From NCBI RefSeq assembly GCF_014284365.1, contig NZ_JACOGG010000007.1:1-64000 (forward strand): DNA of 64,000 bases, given 5' to 3'. The position numbers and the translations under genes were made by a program. How positions within the stretch are numbered: the first letter of the stretch is position 1; each line of letters opens with the position of its first letter. This document shows, one piece after another, positions 31,758 to 40,874 of this stretch. This stretch comes from Cognatundibacterium rugosum (lineage in GTDB: Bacteria > Pseudomonadota > Gammaproteobacteria > Burkholderiales > Burkholderiaceae_D). The notes beneath the pieces are model-generated. The model worked only from the letters and a program-made list of their open reading frames with translations. It made no database searches and was not told the origin of the DNA.

Positions 31758-33029
31758 ATGAAATTAGAAACTATCGCTGTACACGGCGGCTACTCGCCTG
31801 ATCCCACCACACGTTCTGTTGCGGTACCGATTTATCAGACCGTGGCCTATGCGTTTGACAATACCCAGCATGGTGCAGACCTGTTTGACCTGAAAGTTCA
31901 GGGTAATATCTATTCGCGCATCATGAATCCGACCAATGATGTACTGGAAAAACGGGTCGCCGCTTTAGAGGGCGGCATCGCGGCACTCGCTTTAGCCTCG
32001 GGCCAGGCCGCGATCACGTATGCGATCCAGACCATCGCCGAAGCCGGTGACAATATCGTATCCGCGTCAACCCTGTATGGCGGCACCTATAATCTGTTCG
32101 CGCATACCCTGCCCCAGTTCGGTATCCAGACCCGCTTTGCCGACTATCGCGATCCGGAATCCTTCGCTGCGCTGATCGATGACAGAACCAAGGCGGTGTA
32201 TGTGGAATCCATCGGCAATCCGCTGGGTAACATCACTGATATCGAAGCGATCGCCGCCGTCGCGCATCGTCATGGCGTACCGCTGATCGTCGATAACACT
32301 GTGCCCTCGCCTTATCTGTTGCGTCCTATCGAGTTTGGCGCAGATATCGTGCTGCATTCACTGACCAAATACCTGGGCGGCCATGGCACCACGATAGGTG
32401 GCATCATCGTCGATTCCGGTAAATTCCCCTGGGCGCAGCATAAAGCGCGCTTTAAGCGTTTGAATGAACCTGATCCTTCTTACCACGGCGTGGTCTACAC
32501 CGAAGCACTGGGTGAAGCCGCCTACATAGGCCGTGCACGGGTGGTCCCTTTGCGCAATACCGGTGCCGCCTTATCGCCGTTCAATGCATTTCAGATTTTG
32601 CAGGGTATAGAAACCCTGGCCTTGCGACTGGATCGCATCACTGAGAATACCGCCGCCATCGCGCGCTATCTGCAGACACATAGCAAGGTCAGCTGGGTCA
32701 ATTATGCAGGTCTGCCCGATCATCCTGATCACGCGCTGGCACAGAAATACCTGGGTGGTAAACCATCGGGCATTCTGACTTTTGGCTTGCAAGGCGGGCG
32801 TGAAGCCGGGGCGCGCTTCCAGGATGCTTTGCAATTGTTCACGCGTCTGGTGAATATCGGCGATGCCAAATCATTGGCCTGCCATCCGGCCAGTACCACT
32901 CACAGACAATTGAATCCAGAAGAATTAGCCAAAGCCGGCGTCAAAGAAGAAACCGTGCGTTTATCAATAGGCATCGAACATATCGACGACCTGATCGCTG
33001 ATCTGGAACAGGCCCTGCATGCAGTCTAA
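31758..33029 (+). CDS. metY: O-acetylhomoserine aminocarboxypropyltransferase/sulfhydrylase
   Basis: 423 residues. It makes homocysteine from O-acetylhomoserine and sulfide with PLP, feeding methionine synthesis. The PLP lysine is in HSLTKYLGGHGTTIGG, and ETIAVHGGYSPDPTTRSVAVPIYQT is the family start. I chose the second ATG (31758) because GAGG precedes it by six bases, whereas the first ATG (31752) is only one base from GAGG. The long insert after the lysine (DSGKFPWAQHKARFKRLNEPDPSYH) distinguishes MetY from MetZ. Confidence 0.9.
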   Translation: MKLETIAVHGGYSPDPTTRSVAVPIYQTVAYAFDNTQHGADLFDLKVQGNIYSRIMNPTNDVLEKRVAALEGGIAALALASGQAAITYAIQTIAEAGDNIVSASTLYGGTYNLFAHTLPQFGIQTRFADYRDPESFAALIDDRTKAVYVESIGNPLGNITDIEAIAAVAHRHGVPLIVDNTVPSPYLLRPIEFGADIVLHSLTKYLGGHGTTIGGIIVDSGKFPWAQHKARFKRLNEPDPSYHGVVYTEALGEAAYIGRARVVPLRNTGAALSPFNAFQILQGIETLALRLDRITENTAAIARYLQTHSKVSWVNYAGLPDHPDHALAQKYLGGKPSGILTFGLQGGREAGARFQDALQLFTRLVNIGDAKSLACHPASTTHRQLNPEELAKAGVKEETVRLSIGIEHIDDLIADLEQALHAV

Positions 33030-33050
33030 ATACGCAAGCTGACCACCCTC

Positions 33051-33091
33051 ATGCCGCCAAAGCACAATATCCATGCGGGTTCTGGCGGCAT
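33051..33091. terminator. Bidirectional hairpin between convergent genes
   Basis: ATGCCGCCA (33051-33059) pairs with TGGCGGCAT (33083-33091) over a 23-base loop, between the ends of metY and the MtfA-type gene. The T-runs are poor, so function is likely but not certain. Confidence 0.5.
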
Positions 33092-33110
33092 TATCCTATC
33101 CGGCTTGTAG

Positions 33111-33926
33111 TCACAGCCAGTCCAACGGATCCACCCGGTAATACTGACGCAGTAATCCGTACAGCTCAGGCTCGGCCTCAGCCAGTGCCTGACTTTTCCT
33201 GAAAAAGGCTTCGGTCGCCACAGCGAAAAATTCAGCCGGACTAGTCGCACCGTAAGGATCAAGCACCGTTTCTTGTTGCTGACTGAGTGCGTGCTGCAAG
33301 CGTGCATAGGCGCGCTGCATCACGTCAGACCAATGGGCATAGGCGTTTTTCCCGGCCAAGACCGGCGCACCATTGGTGCTGCCACTCTCGCTATCGAGCT
33401 GATGCGCAAACTCGTGTAAGACCACGTCCTGACCGGCCAGGGATACTGCCTGTTCTTGTGTACGCGGCACAATCTGATCCCAAGCCAGAATCACGCGCCC
33501 ATCGCTCCAGGATTCACCGCTTAAGCCCTGATTGGTATGAGTCACCACGCCGCCATCCAGCATCTGACTGCGCGGCGCCACAAACACCCCCGGATATAGC
33601 AGTATGTGGCTCAAATCCGGATAGACCTCCGTTTCTCGGTTCAGCAACAACAGACAAGCGCGCCCAGCGATCGTGACGCGCATCTCATCCGTCACCTGCA
33701 AACCATCACAACCGACGAATTTTTTCTGAAACAGGAATTGACGTATACGCCGCTTAAGCTGCATCTGTAAGTCGGTGGGCATCCTGCTGTAACCGGGCAG
33801 ATTCCTGCGTAAGATTTTTGAATACGGCAAAGGAAATGCCTTGCCTAATACATGATGCAAGCGCCATTTCGGAACCAGTACCAGAGCGCCAATCACGCTC
33901 AATAACATGCCTACTATCCACCACAC
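33111..33926 (-). CDS. MtfA-type zinc peptidase (M90 family)
   Basis: 271 residues from a GTG at 33926, which has AGGAGG four bases upstream and puts a hydrophobic helix (MWWIVGMLLSVIGALVLV) at the N-terminus; a TTG at 33992 is the longer option. The zinc motif is VVLHEFAHQLD (HExxH). MtfA in E. coli binds the repressor Mlc and can cut peptides. The membrane anchor differs from E. coli MtfA. It faces metY across a hairpin. Confidence 0.85.
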   Translation of the reverse strand: MWWIVGMLLSVIGALVLVPKWRLHHVLGKAFPLPYSKILRRNLPGYSRMPTDLQMQLKRRIRQFLFQKKFVGCDGLQVTDEMRVTIAGRACLLLLNRETEVYPDLSHILLYPGVFVAPRSQMLDGGVVTHTNQGLSGESWSDGRVILAWDQIVPRTQEQAVSLAGQDVVLHEFAHQLDSESGSTNGAPVLAGKNAYAHWSDVMQRAYARLQHALSQQQETVLDPYGATSPAEFFAVATEAFFRKSQALAEAEPELYGLLRQYYRVDPLDWL

Positions 33927-34199
33927 ATCGCCTCCTGAGGCTGTATCAGACCAAGGCCAGATAGGCACCTTCGCTGAAAACTCAATACCCAATAGTCATT
34001 CGTTCTGCAAGCGTGAATTCTGCGATCGCGCTGGTCAATGCCTTGCAAACCGGGTTTGCAAGGTAATCAGATGGCCAGACACATCGTCTTACTTGTGAAT
34101 TGAAATTGTGGCACCATCTCAACTACCTGTGCTAATTAGTCATCAGCTTGCCAGTCAGCACAGTAGCGCACCGCCCTTTTTCTATTTTTTGGAGTCAGC

Positions 34200-34616
34200 A
34201 TGTCAGGCATACCTACCGTCACCGCCAGCTTAGGCAACGCCCCTTACCTCGTTCATCTGAGCGATGATCTGGGCCATCAATGGCAAGCCGATGAGCCTGT
34301 AGAAATCGGTGGCGCCAACACTGCACCGTCACCCGACCGTCTGCTTCTGGGGAGCCTGGGTTCCTGCACCGCGATTACGGTACAAATGGTTGCTGCACGC
34401 AGACAGATACCACTGACTGGCATACAAGTGAAGCTGTCCCTGAATCCTGACGGCAAGCCGGAAGCTGGCACTGACATTGTGCGTGTGATCGAGTTACAAG
34501 GTGAGCTGAGTCAGGAACAACGCGAACAGTTACTGAAAATCGCCAACGCCTGTCCGGTTCACAAAATCCTGACCGGTGAAGTCCGTATCGCCACCTCGCT
34601 CACAGAGCCAGCCTAA
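34200..34616 (+). CDS. OsmC/Ohr-family protein
   Basis: 138 residues. LLLGSLGSCTAITVQMVAARR carries the first conserved cysteine and LLKIANACPVHKIL the second, as in peroxide-reducing OsmC-family proteins. TGGAG precedes the ATG. It is transcribed with the pirin gene, which starts 29 bases after its stop, and both are plausible oxidative-stress genes. The exact subgroup, OsmC or Ohr-like, is not settled. Confidence 0.88.
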   Translation: MSGIPTVTASLGNAPYLVHLSDDLGHQWQADEPVEIGGANTAPSPDRLLLGSLGSCTAITVQMVAARRQIPLTGIQVKLSLNPDGKPEAGTDIVRVIELQGELSQEQREQLLKIANACPVHKILTGEVRIATSLTEPA

Positions 34617-34645
34617 GCCAATTTGCCAAACCAACGGATACTCCA

Positions 34646-35545
34646 ATGACGACCGACAGCCCCACCCTGCGCACGCTCACGGCGCGCACCTCTGTGATCG
34701 GTGAAGACACCACCATACGGCGTGCGCTGCCGCATCGTGAACAAAAAACCATCGGTGCCTGGTGCTTTCTCGATCATGTTGGCCCAGCCCAGTTCGCCGC
34801 TGGTAAAGGCATGCATGTCGGCGCGCATCCGCACATAGGATTACAAACCTTTACCTGGATGATAGAAGGTGAGCTCTATCACCGTGACTCGGCAGGACAC
34901 CAACAAATCGTTCGGCCAGGTCAGGTCAATCTGATGACGGCGGGCCACGGCATCGTACATACCGAAGATAGTGTGCAGGATGGCGCACACCTGCATGCTG
35001 CTCAGCTGTGGATCGCTTTGCCGGACCACGAACGTCAACGTGCGCCGGGCTTCCGGAATTATCCTGAACTTCCCATTGTTGAGCGAGATGGATACCGGAT
35101 TACCGTCCTGGCTGGCAGTTTGCTTGACCATACCTCGCCGGTCGAAGTATTTACTCCTCTATGCGGTGCGGATTTTACCAGCACCGCTGCGGCCCACACA
35201 GAGCTGCGGCTGGAAGCCAGCTTTGAATATGGCGTACTGGTCTTGCAAGGTAGAGCGACGGTGAATGGTACTGCGCTGGAACCGGGTCATCTGGCCTACC
35301 TGCCGCCTGGCAGTGGCAGCCTGAACTTAGGCTGTGACGCGGCCTGCCGGGTGCTGTTGATCGGTGGCGAACCGTTGCAGGAAGAGTTACTGTTGTGGTG
35401 GAATTTTGTCGGACGTAAGCAGGCTGAGCTGGAACAGGCATTGCAGGACTGGAATCAGCAAAACGCACGATTCCCTGCTGTGCCTGGCTCATCATCCGCA
35501 AGGCTGGAAGCACCTGCGCTGGCCGGGATGAAATTAAAAATCTGA
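34646..35545 (+). CDS. Pirin-family protein
   Basis: 299 residues with two cupin halves. The metal residues are in HVGAHPHIGLQTFTWMIEGELYHRDSAG (histidines) and GHGIVHTEDS. This is a dioxygenase or redox-sensor family; the substrate is unknown. The second half, a Pirin_C domain, contains ASFEYGVLVLQGRATVNGTAL. A perfect terminator lies just after it. Confidence 0.9.
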   Translation: MTTDSPTLRTLTARTSVIGEDTTIRRALPHREQKTIGAWCFLDHVGPAQFAAGKGMHVGAHPHIGLQTFTWMIEGELYHRDSAGHQQIVRPGQVNLMTAGHGIVHTEDSVQDGAHLHAAQLWIALPDHERQRAPGFRNYPELPIVERDGYRITVLAGSLLDHTSPVEVFTPLCGADFTSTAAAHTELRLEASFEYGVLVLQGRATVNGTALEPGHLAYLPPGSGSLNLGCDAACRVLLIGGEPLQEELLLWWNFVGRKQAELEQALQDWNQQNARFPAVPGSSSARLEAPALAGMKLKI

Positions 35546-35564
35546 ATCTGCGCTGGTTGAACGC

Positions 35565-35607
35565 AAAACAGCTGCGTCTGCCTGGAGCAGAACGCAGCTG
35601 TTTTTTT
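35565..35607 (+). terminator. Intrinsic terminator after pirin gene
   Basis: AAAACAGCTGCGT (35565-35577) pairs with ACGCAGCTGTTTT (35592-35604), and T residues continue to 35607. It can also serve the convergent nitroreductase gene. Confidence 0.85.
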
Positions 35608-35635
35608 GTACCGGCTAATTATCAGCTTATCCGTT

Positions 35636-36274
35636 TTATTTGATTTCGCGGATAAAGTTTTCTTTAGTGCGACGGACTTTTTTCAGATTCACCAGCCAAT
35701 CCTTGTCTTCTTCGCGATAGCCAAGTGGCAGGATCACGACACTACGCAAGCCCTGAGCGCGCAAGTCCAGAATTTCGTCCAGCTTATCCGGATCAAAGCC
35801 TTCCATCGGGGTTGCATCAACCTGCTCTTCTGCTGCCGCAATGAGTGCGGTGCCAAGGCCAATGTAAGCCTGACGCGCAGCGTGCTGGAAGTTCACTTCT
35901 GCATCGCGTGCCGGGTACAGGTTCAGCAGCATATTGCGGTAGTTTTCCCAGCCTTCATTTTTAAAACCACGCACTTCATTGGTCAGATCAAACATCGTGT
36001 TGATGCGGTCTGCTGTGTAGTTATCCCATGCAGCGAACACCAGCAAATGCGAACCTTCTGTGATCTGCGCCTGATTCCAGCCGATCGCCTTGATCTTTTC
36101 GCGGATTTCCGCATTGGTCACAACCAGCACTTCATAAGGCTGCAGGCCGCTGGAAGTTGCGGTCAAACGGATAGATTCCAGAATGCGGTCCAGCTTGTCC
36201 TGAGGAACAGCTTTAGCCGGATTCATTTTTTTGGCAGCATAACGCCATTGCAGTTTTTGAATTAAATCACTCAT
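35636..36274 (-). CDS. Nitroreductase-family NAD(P)H-dependent FMN oxidoreductase
   Basis: 212 residues. LQWRYAAKKMN and RLTATSSGLQPYEVLV are FMN-phosphate and isoalloxazine-binding regions of the NfsB-like family, and the final segment LRSVVILPLGYREEDKDWL is typical. It reduces nitro or quinone compounds, substrate unknown. AAGG precedes the ATG by six bases. It converges with pirin. Confidence 0.9.
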   Translation of the reverse strand: MSDLIQKLQWRYAAKKMNPAKAVPQDKLDRILESIRLTATSSGLQPYEVLVVTNAEIREKIKAIGWNQAQITEGSHLLVFAAWDNYTADRINTMFDLTNEVRGFKNEGWENYRNMLLNLYPARDAEVNFQHAARQAYIGLGTALIAAAEEQVDATPMEGFDPDKLDEILDLRAQGLRSVVILPLGYREEDKDWLVNLKKVRRTKENFIREIK

Positions 36275-36571
36275 GATGACCTTCCGAAGTTAATGTGAAT
36301 ACGCTGTTCAGTAGCTTTAGCAATGCAGCATGCTCGTTCAATCAGGCCTGCTGACTATGCGCAGACTGGAGTGTGGCCAGCGGCACAGCAGCAGAATACG
36401 GATTGCAATGATGCAAGGATCGAATGCACTCACTCTGCACTTATCCCGCTATCATCGAACAATTACTAAAAAATAATTGCTACTGATAAGGCCTACTATA
36501 ACAGGCTTCGGAAAAGTTTGCAGACGACCGGTCTAATTCTAATTTTTTATATCGATATCTGAGAATGATGG

Positions 36572-37219
36572 TCAGTCTGCCACGGCTCTGCCCAACAACA
36601 AGATACCGGGCATCAGTTCGGTCCCGCTGTGTCCCAGATAGTTGCGTGTCGCAGAAGGAAAACACCATGCGACAAAATCCGCATTACAGGCTTGCAAGCC
36701 CAGAGCCAGATTTTGCAGTTCAGTTTCGAACTGGTTTCCTTCAGGATTGCAGCTGGCACGCAAAAAAACGGGCAGAAAGGCAAGGCCAGTGGCCGACAGC
36801 GGCGCATCGCCTCGCGTCATCGAGGCAGCGGCCACGGCCTGATCCAGTACGCGCTCAGCCTGCTTAGCCGCCAACGGGGACCGTATCGCCAAAAATTCTT
36901 GTTTAGCTTCAATCAGCTCGCCATATTCACCACCAGATAACCAGCAATCGCAATGTCCAGCCCAGACTTCTTGTAGCGGCCCATGCGTTTTGCTGCTCAC
37001 GACCTGGTATTCCTCGAGTGCAAAGCGCCCTGCCCGCAGCGCAGCCTGAGCCAGTAAACCCACATTGGTACGCTCGGTATAGCAGTAGGCCGCACTACCC
37101 AGCTGGTTGGCAAATTCCAGCTGCAGCCCAACCCAGGCCGACAGAATATCCGCCCAATGTGCACGCCGCTCTGCTTCAGCGATCTTGAAACCGACTATAT
37201 CTTTTATCTCATTCATCAT
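36572..37219 (-). CDS. Hypothetical protein, helical, 215 residues
   Basis: The ATG at 37219 has GGAG six bases upstream, so I prefer it to an in-frame start at 37282. The protein is mostly amphipathic helices (FKIAEAERRAHWADILSAWVGLQLEFANQL) and slightly resembles phasins, but I do not recognise a family. The C-terminal third is hydrophobic (GLAFLPVFLRAS). There is no signal peptide. A 55-codon gene starts divergently 167 bases away. Confidence 0.5.
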   Translation of the reverse strand: MMNEIKDIVGFKIAEAERRAHWADILSAWVGLQLEFANQLGSAAYCYTERTNVGLLAQAALRAGRFALEEYQVVSSKTHGPLQEVWAGHCDCWLSGGEYGELIEAKQEFLAIRSPLAAKQAERVLDQAVAAASMTRGDAPLSATGLAFLPVFLRASCNPEGNQFETELQNLALGLQACNADFVAWCFPSATRNYLGHSGTELMPGILLLGRAVAD

Positions 37220-37385
37220 CGGTACTCCGACTCCGCTAGCTTGTTCACATTCGCAGTGTCCTATACGTGTTAAACATTGCAAATTTGCTTTTATATTGCG
37301 TAAGTTTGACTAGGCTAAACCTTAGGAAGCGACAACGCAGCAGCTACATCCTTAGCGCATTTCGCAAACCAGACAGGAAATTATC

Positions 37386-37553
37386 ATGGAAAACCAATCG
37401 ACCACAGCGAGGCAAGATAAGCCCACCGGACCTGTAACTTCAGCACAGGAACATCCGAAAAAAACAGCACTTGAAGATATCCGGCGCCAATTAGGCTGGG
37501 GACTGATCGCTGCCCACCGGCGCGATCAGCAAACTGGTCATGATCAGTGCTAA
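37386..37553 (+). CDS. Short hypothetical gene, 55 codons
   Basis: The ATG has AGGAAA seven bases upstream. The protein starts MENQSTTARQDK, is basic and hydrophilic, and ends LIAAHRRDQQTGHDQC. Its stop lies inside the hairpin shared with the end of the convergent helicase gene. No family is recognised. The clear ribosome-binding site and the terminator position make it likely to be real. Confidence 0.5.
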   Translation: MENQSTTARQDKPTGPVTSAQEHPKKTALEDIRRQLGWGLIAAHRRDQQTGHDQC

Positions 37554-37580
37554 AGTCTGTGCATTCACTCAGACTTTAGC
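37549..37580. terminator. Hairpin shared by the ends of two convergent genes
   Basis: GCTAAAGTCTG (37549-37559) pairs exactly with CAGACTTTAGC (37570-37580) over a ten-base loop. It covers the stop codon of the 55-codon gene and the last codons of the DinG-like helicase gene. No T-run is seen. Confidence 0.6.
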
Positions 37581-39602
37581 AGATGGCTGCACTGAACTTT
37601 CTATACTCAGCCGCTCAAAAAAAGCCACTACATCTGCCTCAAGCCGGGTGCGCGCAAAACCTGGCAGGCTTTGCCAGATTCGTTTACCGTAAGGCTTGGA
37701 AATCAGGCGCGGATCGCAAATCATCAACACGCCACGATCGGCCTCGTCGCGTATCAGGCGGCCAGCGCCCTGCTTCAGATTAATGATCGCCTCCGGCAAC
37801 TGATGATGCACAAAGCCATTCATCCCCTTTTTCTCCATCGCAGTGATACGTGCTGCGAGCACCGGATCATCCGGCGGAGAGAACGGCAACTTATCGATAA
37901 TCACCAGCGACAAGGCCTCACCGCGTACGTCCACACCTTCCCAGAAACTTTGACTGCCAATTAATACGCCATTGCCTGAATTTCTGAAGCGTTCCAGCAA
38001 CTCCGTTCTGCCTGCATCACCTTGCACGAACAAGGGGAAATTCAATCCACGCTGCTCAAATTCTTCTCTCAGGCGTTCCGCACTGAAGCGCACTGCTTTC
38101 AGCGTGGTACATAACAGGAAGGTACGGCCCTTAGCCGCGGTAATGACAGGCAAGGCAGCATTAATCACGGCATCTGCATAGTCACGTGAATTCGGGTCGG
38201 GCATGCCATCCGGCACATACAAATAACCCTGCTCCTGATAATTAAACGGGCTGGGCCAGGTAAAAGCAGGCTCATTCCACAAGCCCATCTGCGACACGTA
38301 ATGCGTGAAGTCGTTTTTCACCGCCATGGTGGCTGAGGTGAATATCCAGGCGCGCGGCACTCCTTCGCGCTGTTTGTTGAAAATCGGCGCTATCGATAAA
38401 GGCGTACGATGCAATTGCAGAGACACAGAGAACGCCTCTACCCACAACACATAATCACCCGCTTTCGCGGCATCTTTCGGTTCCGCATTCCAGTTATCGA
38501 TCTGATCCTGCAGCATAATCGCACGTGCGCGGCATTGCTCCAGCGTTTCAGCACGTTCCGCCTGCTTTTCCAGCACTGCAATCATGTCGCTCATGCTGTC
38601 TTTTAAGGTATCCAGTGCCTCAAAAAACGGACTAGAAGTGGCAATCTGATCGATGGACAGGCGCACGATATCCTGCGGAAATGCGAGGCGCAGGTCACGT
38701 GCTGCTTTTTCTACCGATGCCACCAGTTTGGACCATTCCGCTCCATCGCGTGCATGTGACAAGCCTTCTGCATGCACATCACGGCATAATTCCAGCACCT
38801 GCGACGTTGACACCGTATCGCCGAAAAATAAGGTTGCAGTTTCCGGTAACTGATGCGCCTCATCGAAAATCACCGTATTCGCTGAAGGCAGTAACTCGGC
38901 TACACCGGTATCCTTAAGCGCCACATCCGCGAAAAACAAATGATGGTTAACCACTACTACATCGGCCTGCTGTGCTTCTTTCCTGGCTTTCATGACAAAG
39001 CAGTCCTGATAATACTGACACTCAGTCCCCATACAGGTATCTTTGGTGGAAGTGACCAGACTCCAGACGCTGGCGGTCTCGGGTACCCGTGACAGCTCAG
39101 ACTTATCACCAGTCATAGTGGTCTTAATAAAGCGCGAAATATCGCGCAAATAGCCGACATCCTCACGACTGGTCAGGCGGCCATTTTGCTGGGTGCGCTC
39201 CAAATGGTAGTGGCACAGATAATTTGAACGTCCTTTAAGCAAAGCCACCGACACGGGCGCCTTCAGGATTTTTTTGATCGTTGGTATATCACGCAGAAAC
39301 AGTTGATCCTGCAGATTTTTAGTCCCGGTTGAAACGATGACTTTACCGCCCCACAGCAGCGCAGGAGCCAGATAGGCATAAGTTTTACCGGTGCCGGTAC
39401 CCGCTTCAGCCAGTAAGGTTTTTTGTCCGGCGATTGCATCTGAAATCGCTTTTGCCATTTCAGTCTGCGCCTGGCGTGGACGATAGCCAGGCAAGGCGGC
39501 ACTCAAGGGCCCGTTAACACCAAAAATATGCTCTATGTCCTGATGGTGCAAACCATCTTTAGTATCAGTAGATAAAGGAGGGGTATCAGTCAAAATAGAC
39601 AA
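37569..39602 (-). CDS. dinG: DinG/YoaA-type ATP-dependent DNA helicase
   Basis: 677 residues, an XPD-like 5'-3' helicase with an iron-sulfur cluster. The Walker A is EAGTGTGKT, the DEAH box is VIFDEAHQLPETA, and the cluster cysteines are in YLCHYH and CMGTECQYYQDC. Late motifs QGAGRLIRDEADRG and PFSPPDDP are present. It probably unwinds damaged or R-loop DNA. Whether it is DinG or YoaA is not decided; the symbol is approximate. Confidence 0.88.
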   Translation of the reverse strand: MSILTDTPPLSTDTKDGLHHQDIEHIFGVNGPLSAALPGYRPRQAQTEMAKAISDAIAGQKTLLAEAGTGTGKTYAYLAPALLWGGKVIVSTGTKNLQDQLFLRDIPTIKKILKAPVSVALLKGRSNYLCHYHLERTQQNGRLTSREDVGYLRDISRFIKTTMTGDKSELSRVPETASVWSLVTSTKDTCMGTECQYYQDCFVMKARKEAQQADVVVVNHHLFFADVALKDTGVAELLPSANTVIFDEAHQLPETATLFFGDTVSTSQVLELCRDVHAEGLSHARDGAEWSKLVASVEKAARDLRLAFPQDIVRLSIDQIATSSPFFEALDTLKDSMSDMIAVLEKQAERAETLEQCRARAIMLQDQIDNWNAEPKDAAKAGDYVLWVEAFSVSLQLHRTPLSIAPIFNKQREGVPRAWIFTSATMAVKNDFTHYVSQMGLWNEPAFTWPSPFNYQEQGYLYVPDGMPDPNSRDYADAVINAALPVITAAKGRTFLLCTTLKAVRFSAERLREEFEQRGLNFPLFVQGDAGRTELLERFRNSGNGVLIGSQSFWEGVDVRGEALSLVIIDKLPFSPPDDPVLAARITAMEKKGMNGFVHHQLPEAIINLKQGAGRLIRDEADRGVLMICDPRLISKPYGKRIWQSLPGFARTRLEADVVAFFERLSIESSVQPSAKV

Positions 39603-39639
39603 TCAATTTCAATCAAGGGGAAGCAGTTTGCCAGAAAAA

Positions 39640-39840
39640 TCAGGCAGGCACATCAGGAGTCAGTTGCATTTTCAGTAAAGTTATGTGATCTTTGAGCTGC
39701 AACTTCCGTTTTTTCAGGCGGCGCAATTGTAATTCATCGTGTGCAGGATCTGCAGTCAGTGCATTTATGACCACATCCAGATCACGATGTTCTACTTCCA
39801 GCTCAATTATTCGTTGACGTACTTGTTCAGGATGGCTCAT
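39640..39840 (-). CDS. YdcH/DUF465-family small protein
   Basis: 66 residues from the ATG at 39840, with GAAGG upstream. The pattern HRDLDVVINAL...ELQLRRLKKRKLQLKDHITLL is the DUF465 helix-turn-helix-like hairpin. Function is unknown. It is divergent from the PP2C gene, 83 bases away, and ends 37 bases before the helicase start, so the two minus genes may form one transcript. Confidence 0.85.
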   Translation of the reverse strand: MSHPEQVRQRIIELEVEHRDLDVVINALTADPAHDELQLRRLKKRKLQLKDHITLLKMQLTPDVPA

Positions 39841-39923
39841 AGCCTTCAGCTTAAAGTAAAATAGTGTGAAATTTTGGATCGCCAAATAAACTGGCTTTCC
39901 GCTAGTGTAATCTACCGAGACGT

Positions 39924-40724
39924 ATGAGCCAATATAAGATAGAAGCTGGCACCGGACAACATATCGGTGACCGACAAGAACAACAGGACCGGGTCGCCTT
40001 ATTTGCGGCACCGCGTGCGCCCGGCTATATGATGGCAGTGGTAGCTGACGGCATGGGCGGCAAGAGCGGTGGCGCCCTTGCTGCAGAGCAGGTAATCCGT
40101 ACCGCCAAACAACTGTTTGATGAATTTTACACCGGCAGCAATGTTGAATCTTTACTGGAAAACATACTTCAGGAAGCCCATACCGTCATTAAGCTGACTG
40201 CAGTTTCCTCTGAAAAAGAGCCCCACAGTACATTCGCCGCATTGGTCATCACACCACAAAAAGAAGCAATTTGGGCACATGCGGGTGATTCGCGCCTGTA
40301 CCGCTTTAGCGGCCCTAACTTTGCCGAGAAAACCCGTGATCATTCCTACGTAGAAAAGCTGGTGGATGAAGGCAAGATACGGCCAGATGAAGCGAAAACA
40401 CACAGATTATCCAATATCCTTGTGAACGTACTGGGCTCCAGTAACACAGCCCCGTTTATCACGTTTGGCAAATATCAGAACCTGACCGCAGGTGATAGCT
40501 TCCTTTTGTGCACAGACGGGCTCTGGCATTATTTTGACGATGCAGAATTGTCAGCAGCGGTAGCTGCCAATACGCCGAGACAAGCATCTGAGCTGTTGAT
40601 ACGTAAGGCGCGCGACAGAGGCGCACCTAAAGGCGACAACTGCACTTTTGCTATCGTTAAGCTGGTAGAACCACCGCCTGAGGTCAAAAACTACACAGTA
40701 CAAAAAATGCGGCGGGCAGTCTGA
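39924..40724 (+). CDS. PP2C-type serine/threonine protein phosphatase
   Basis: 266 residues with the PPM metal-binding motifs: VADGMGGKSGG, AHAGDSRLYRF, CTDGLWHYF and GAPKGDNCTFAIV. It removes phosphate from serine or threonine using two Mn/Mg ions. There is no membrane segment, so it acts in the cytoplasm. No matching kinase is adjacent. A bidirectional terminator separates it from the convergent FimV-like gene. Confidence 0.9.
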   Translation: MSQYKIEAGTGQHIGDRQEQQDRVALFAAPRAPGYMMAVVADGMGGKSGGALAAEQVIRTAKQLFDEFYTGSNVESLLENILQEAHTVIKLTAVSSEKEPHSTFAALVITPQKEAIWAHAGDSRLYRFSGPNFAEKTRDHSYVEKLVDEGKIRPDEAKTHRLSNILVNVLGSSNTAPFITFGKYQNLTAGDSFLLCTDGLWHYFDDAELSAAVAANTPRQASELLIRKARDRGAPKGDNCTFAIVKLVEPPPEVKNYTVQKMRRAV

Positions 40725-40792
40725 GCCTGAAAATTGAGAGACAAGCGCGCAAATTTAGCGCCTGAGACTTCAACAAATCATGTTCAGCCATA

Positions 40793-40822
40793 AAAAAACG
40801 GGAAGCCTGGCTTCCCGTTTTT
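40793..40822. terminator. Bidirectional intrinsic terminator
   Basis: AAAAACGGGAAG (40793-40804) pairs with CTTCCCGTTTTT (40811-40822), with A- and T-runs on both sides, between the convergent PP2C and FimV-like genes. Confidence 0.9.
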
Positions 40823-40874
40823 ACATCCAAGTCAGATTCCCAGGCAACGACGTGCGCATTGGGCTAAACCCGGA

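Noticed and set aside
35606..36265. 219-codon plus-strand frame opposite the nitroreductase gene
   Set aside because: Antisense shadow; the minus-strand protein has family motifs and a good ribosome-binding site.
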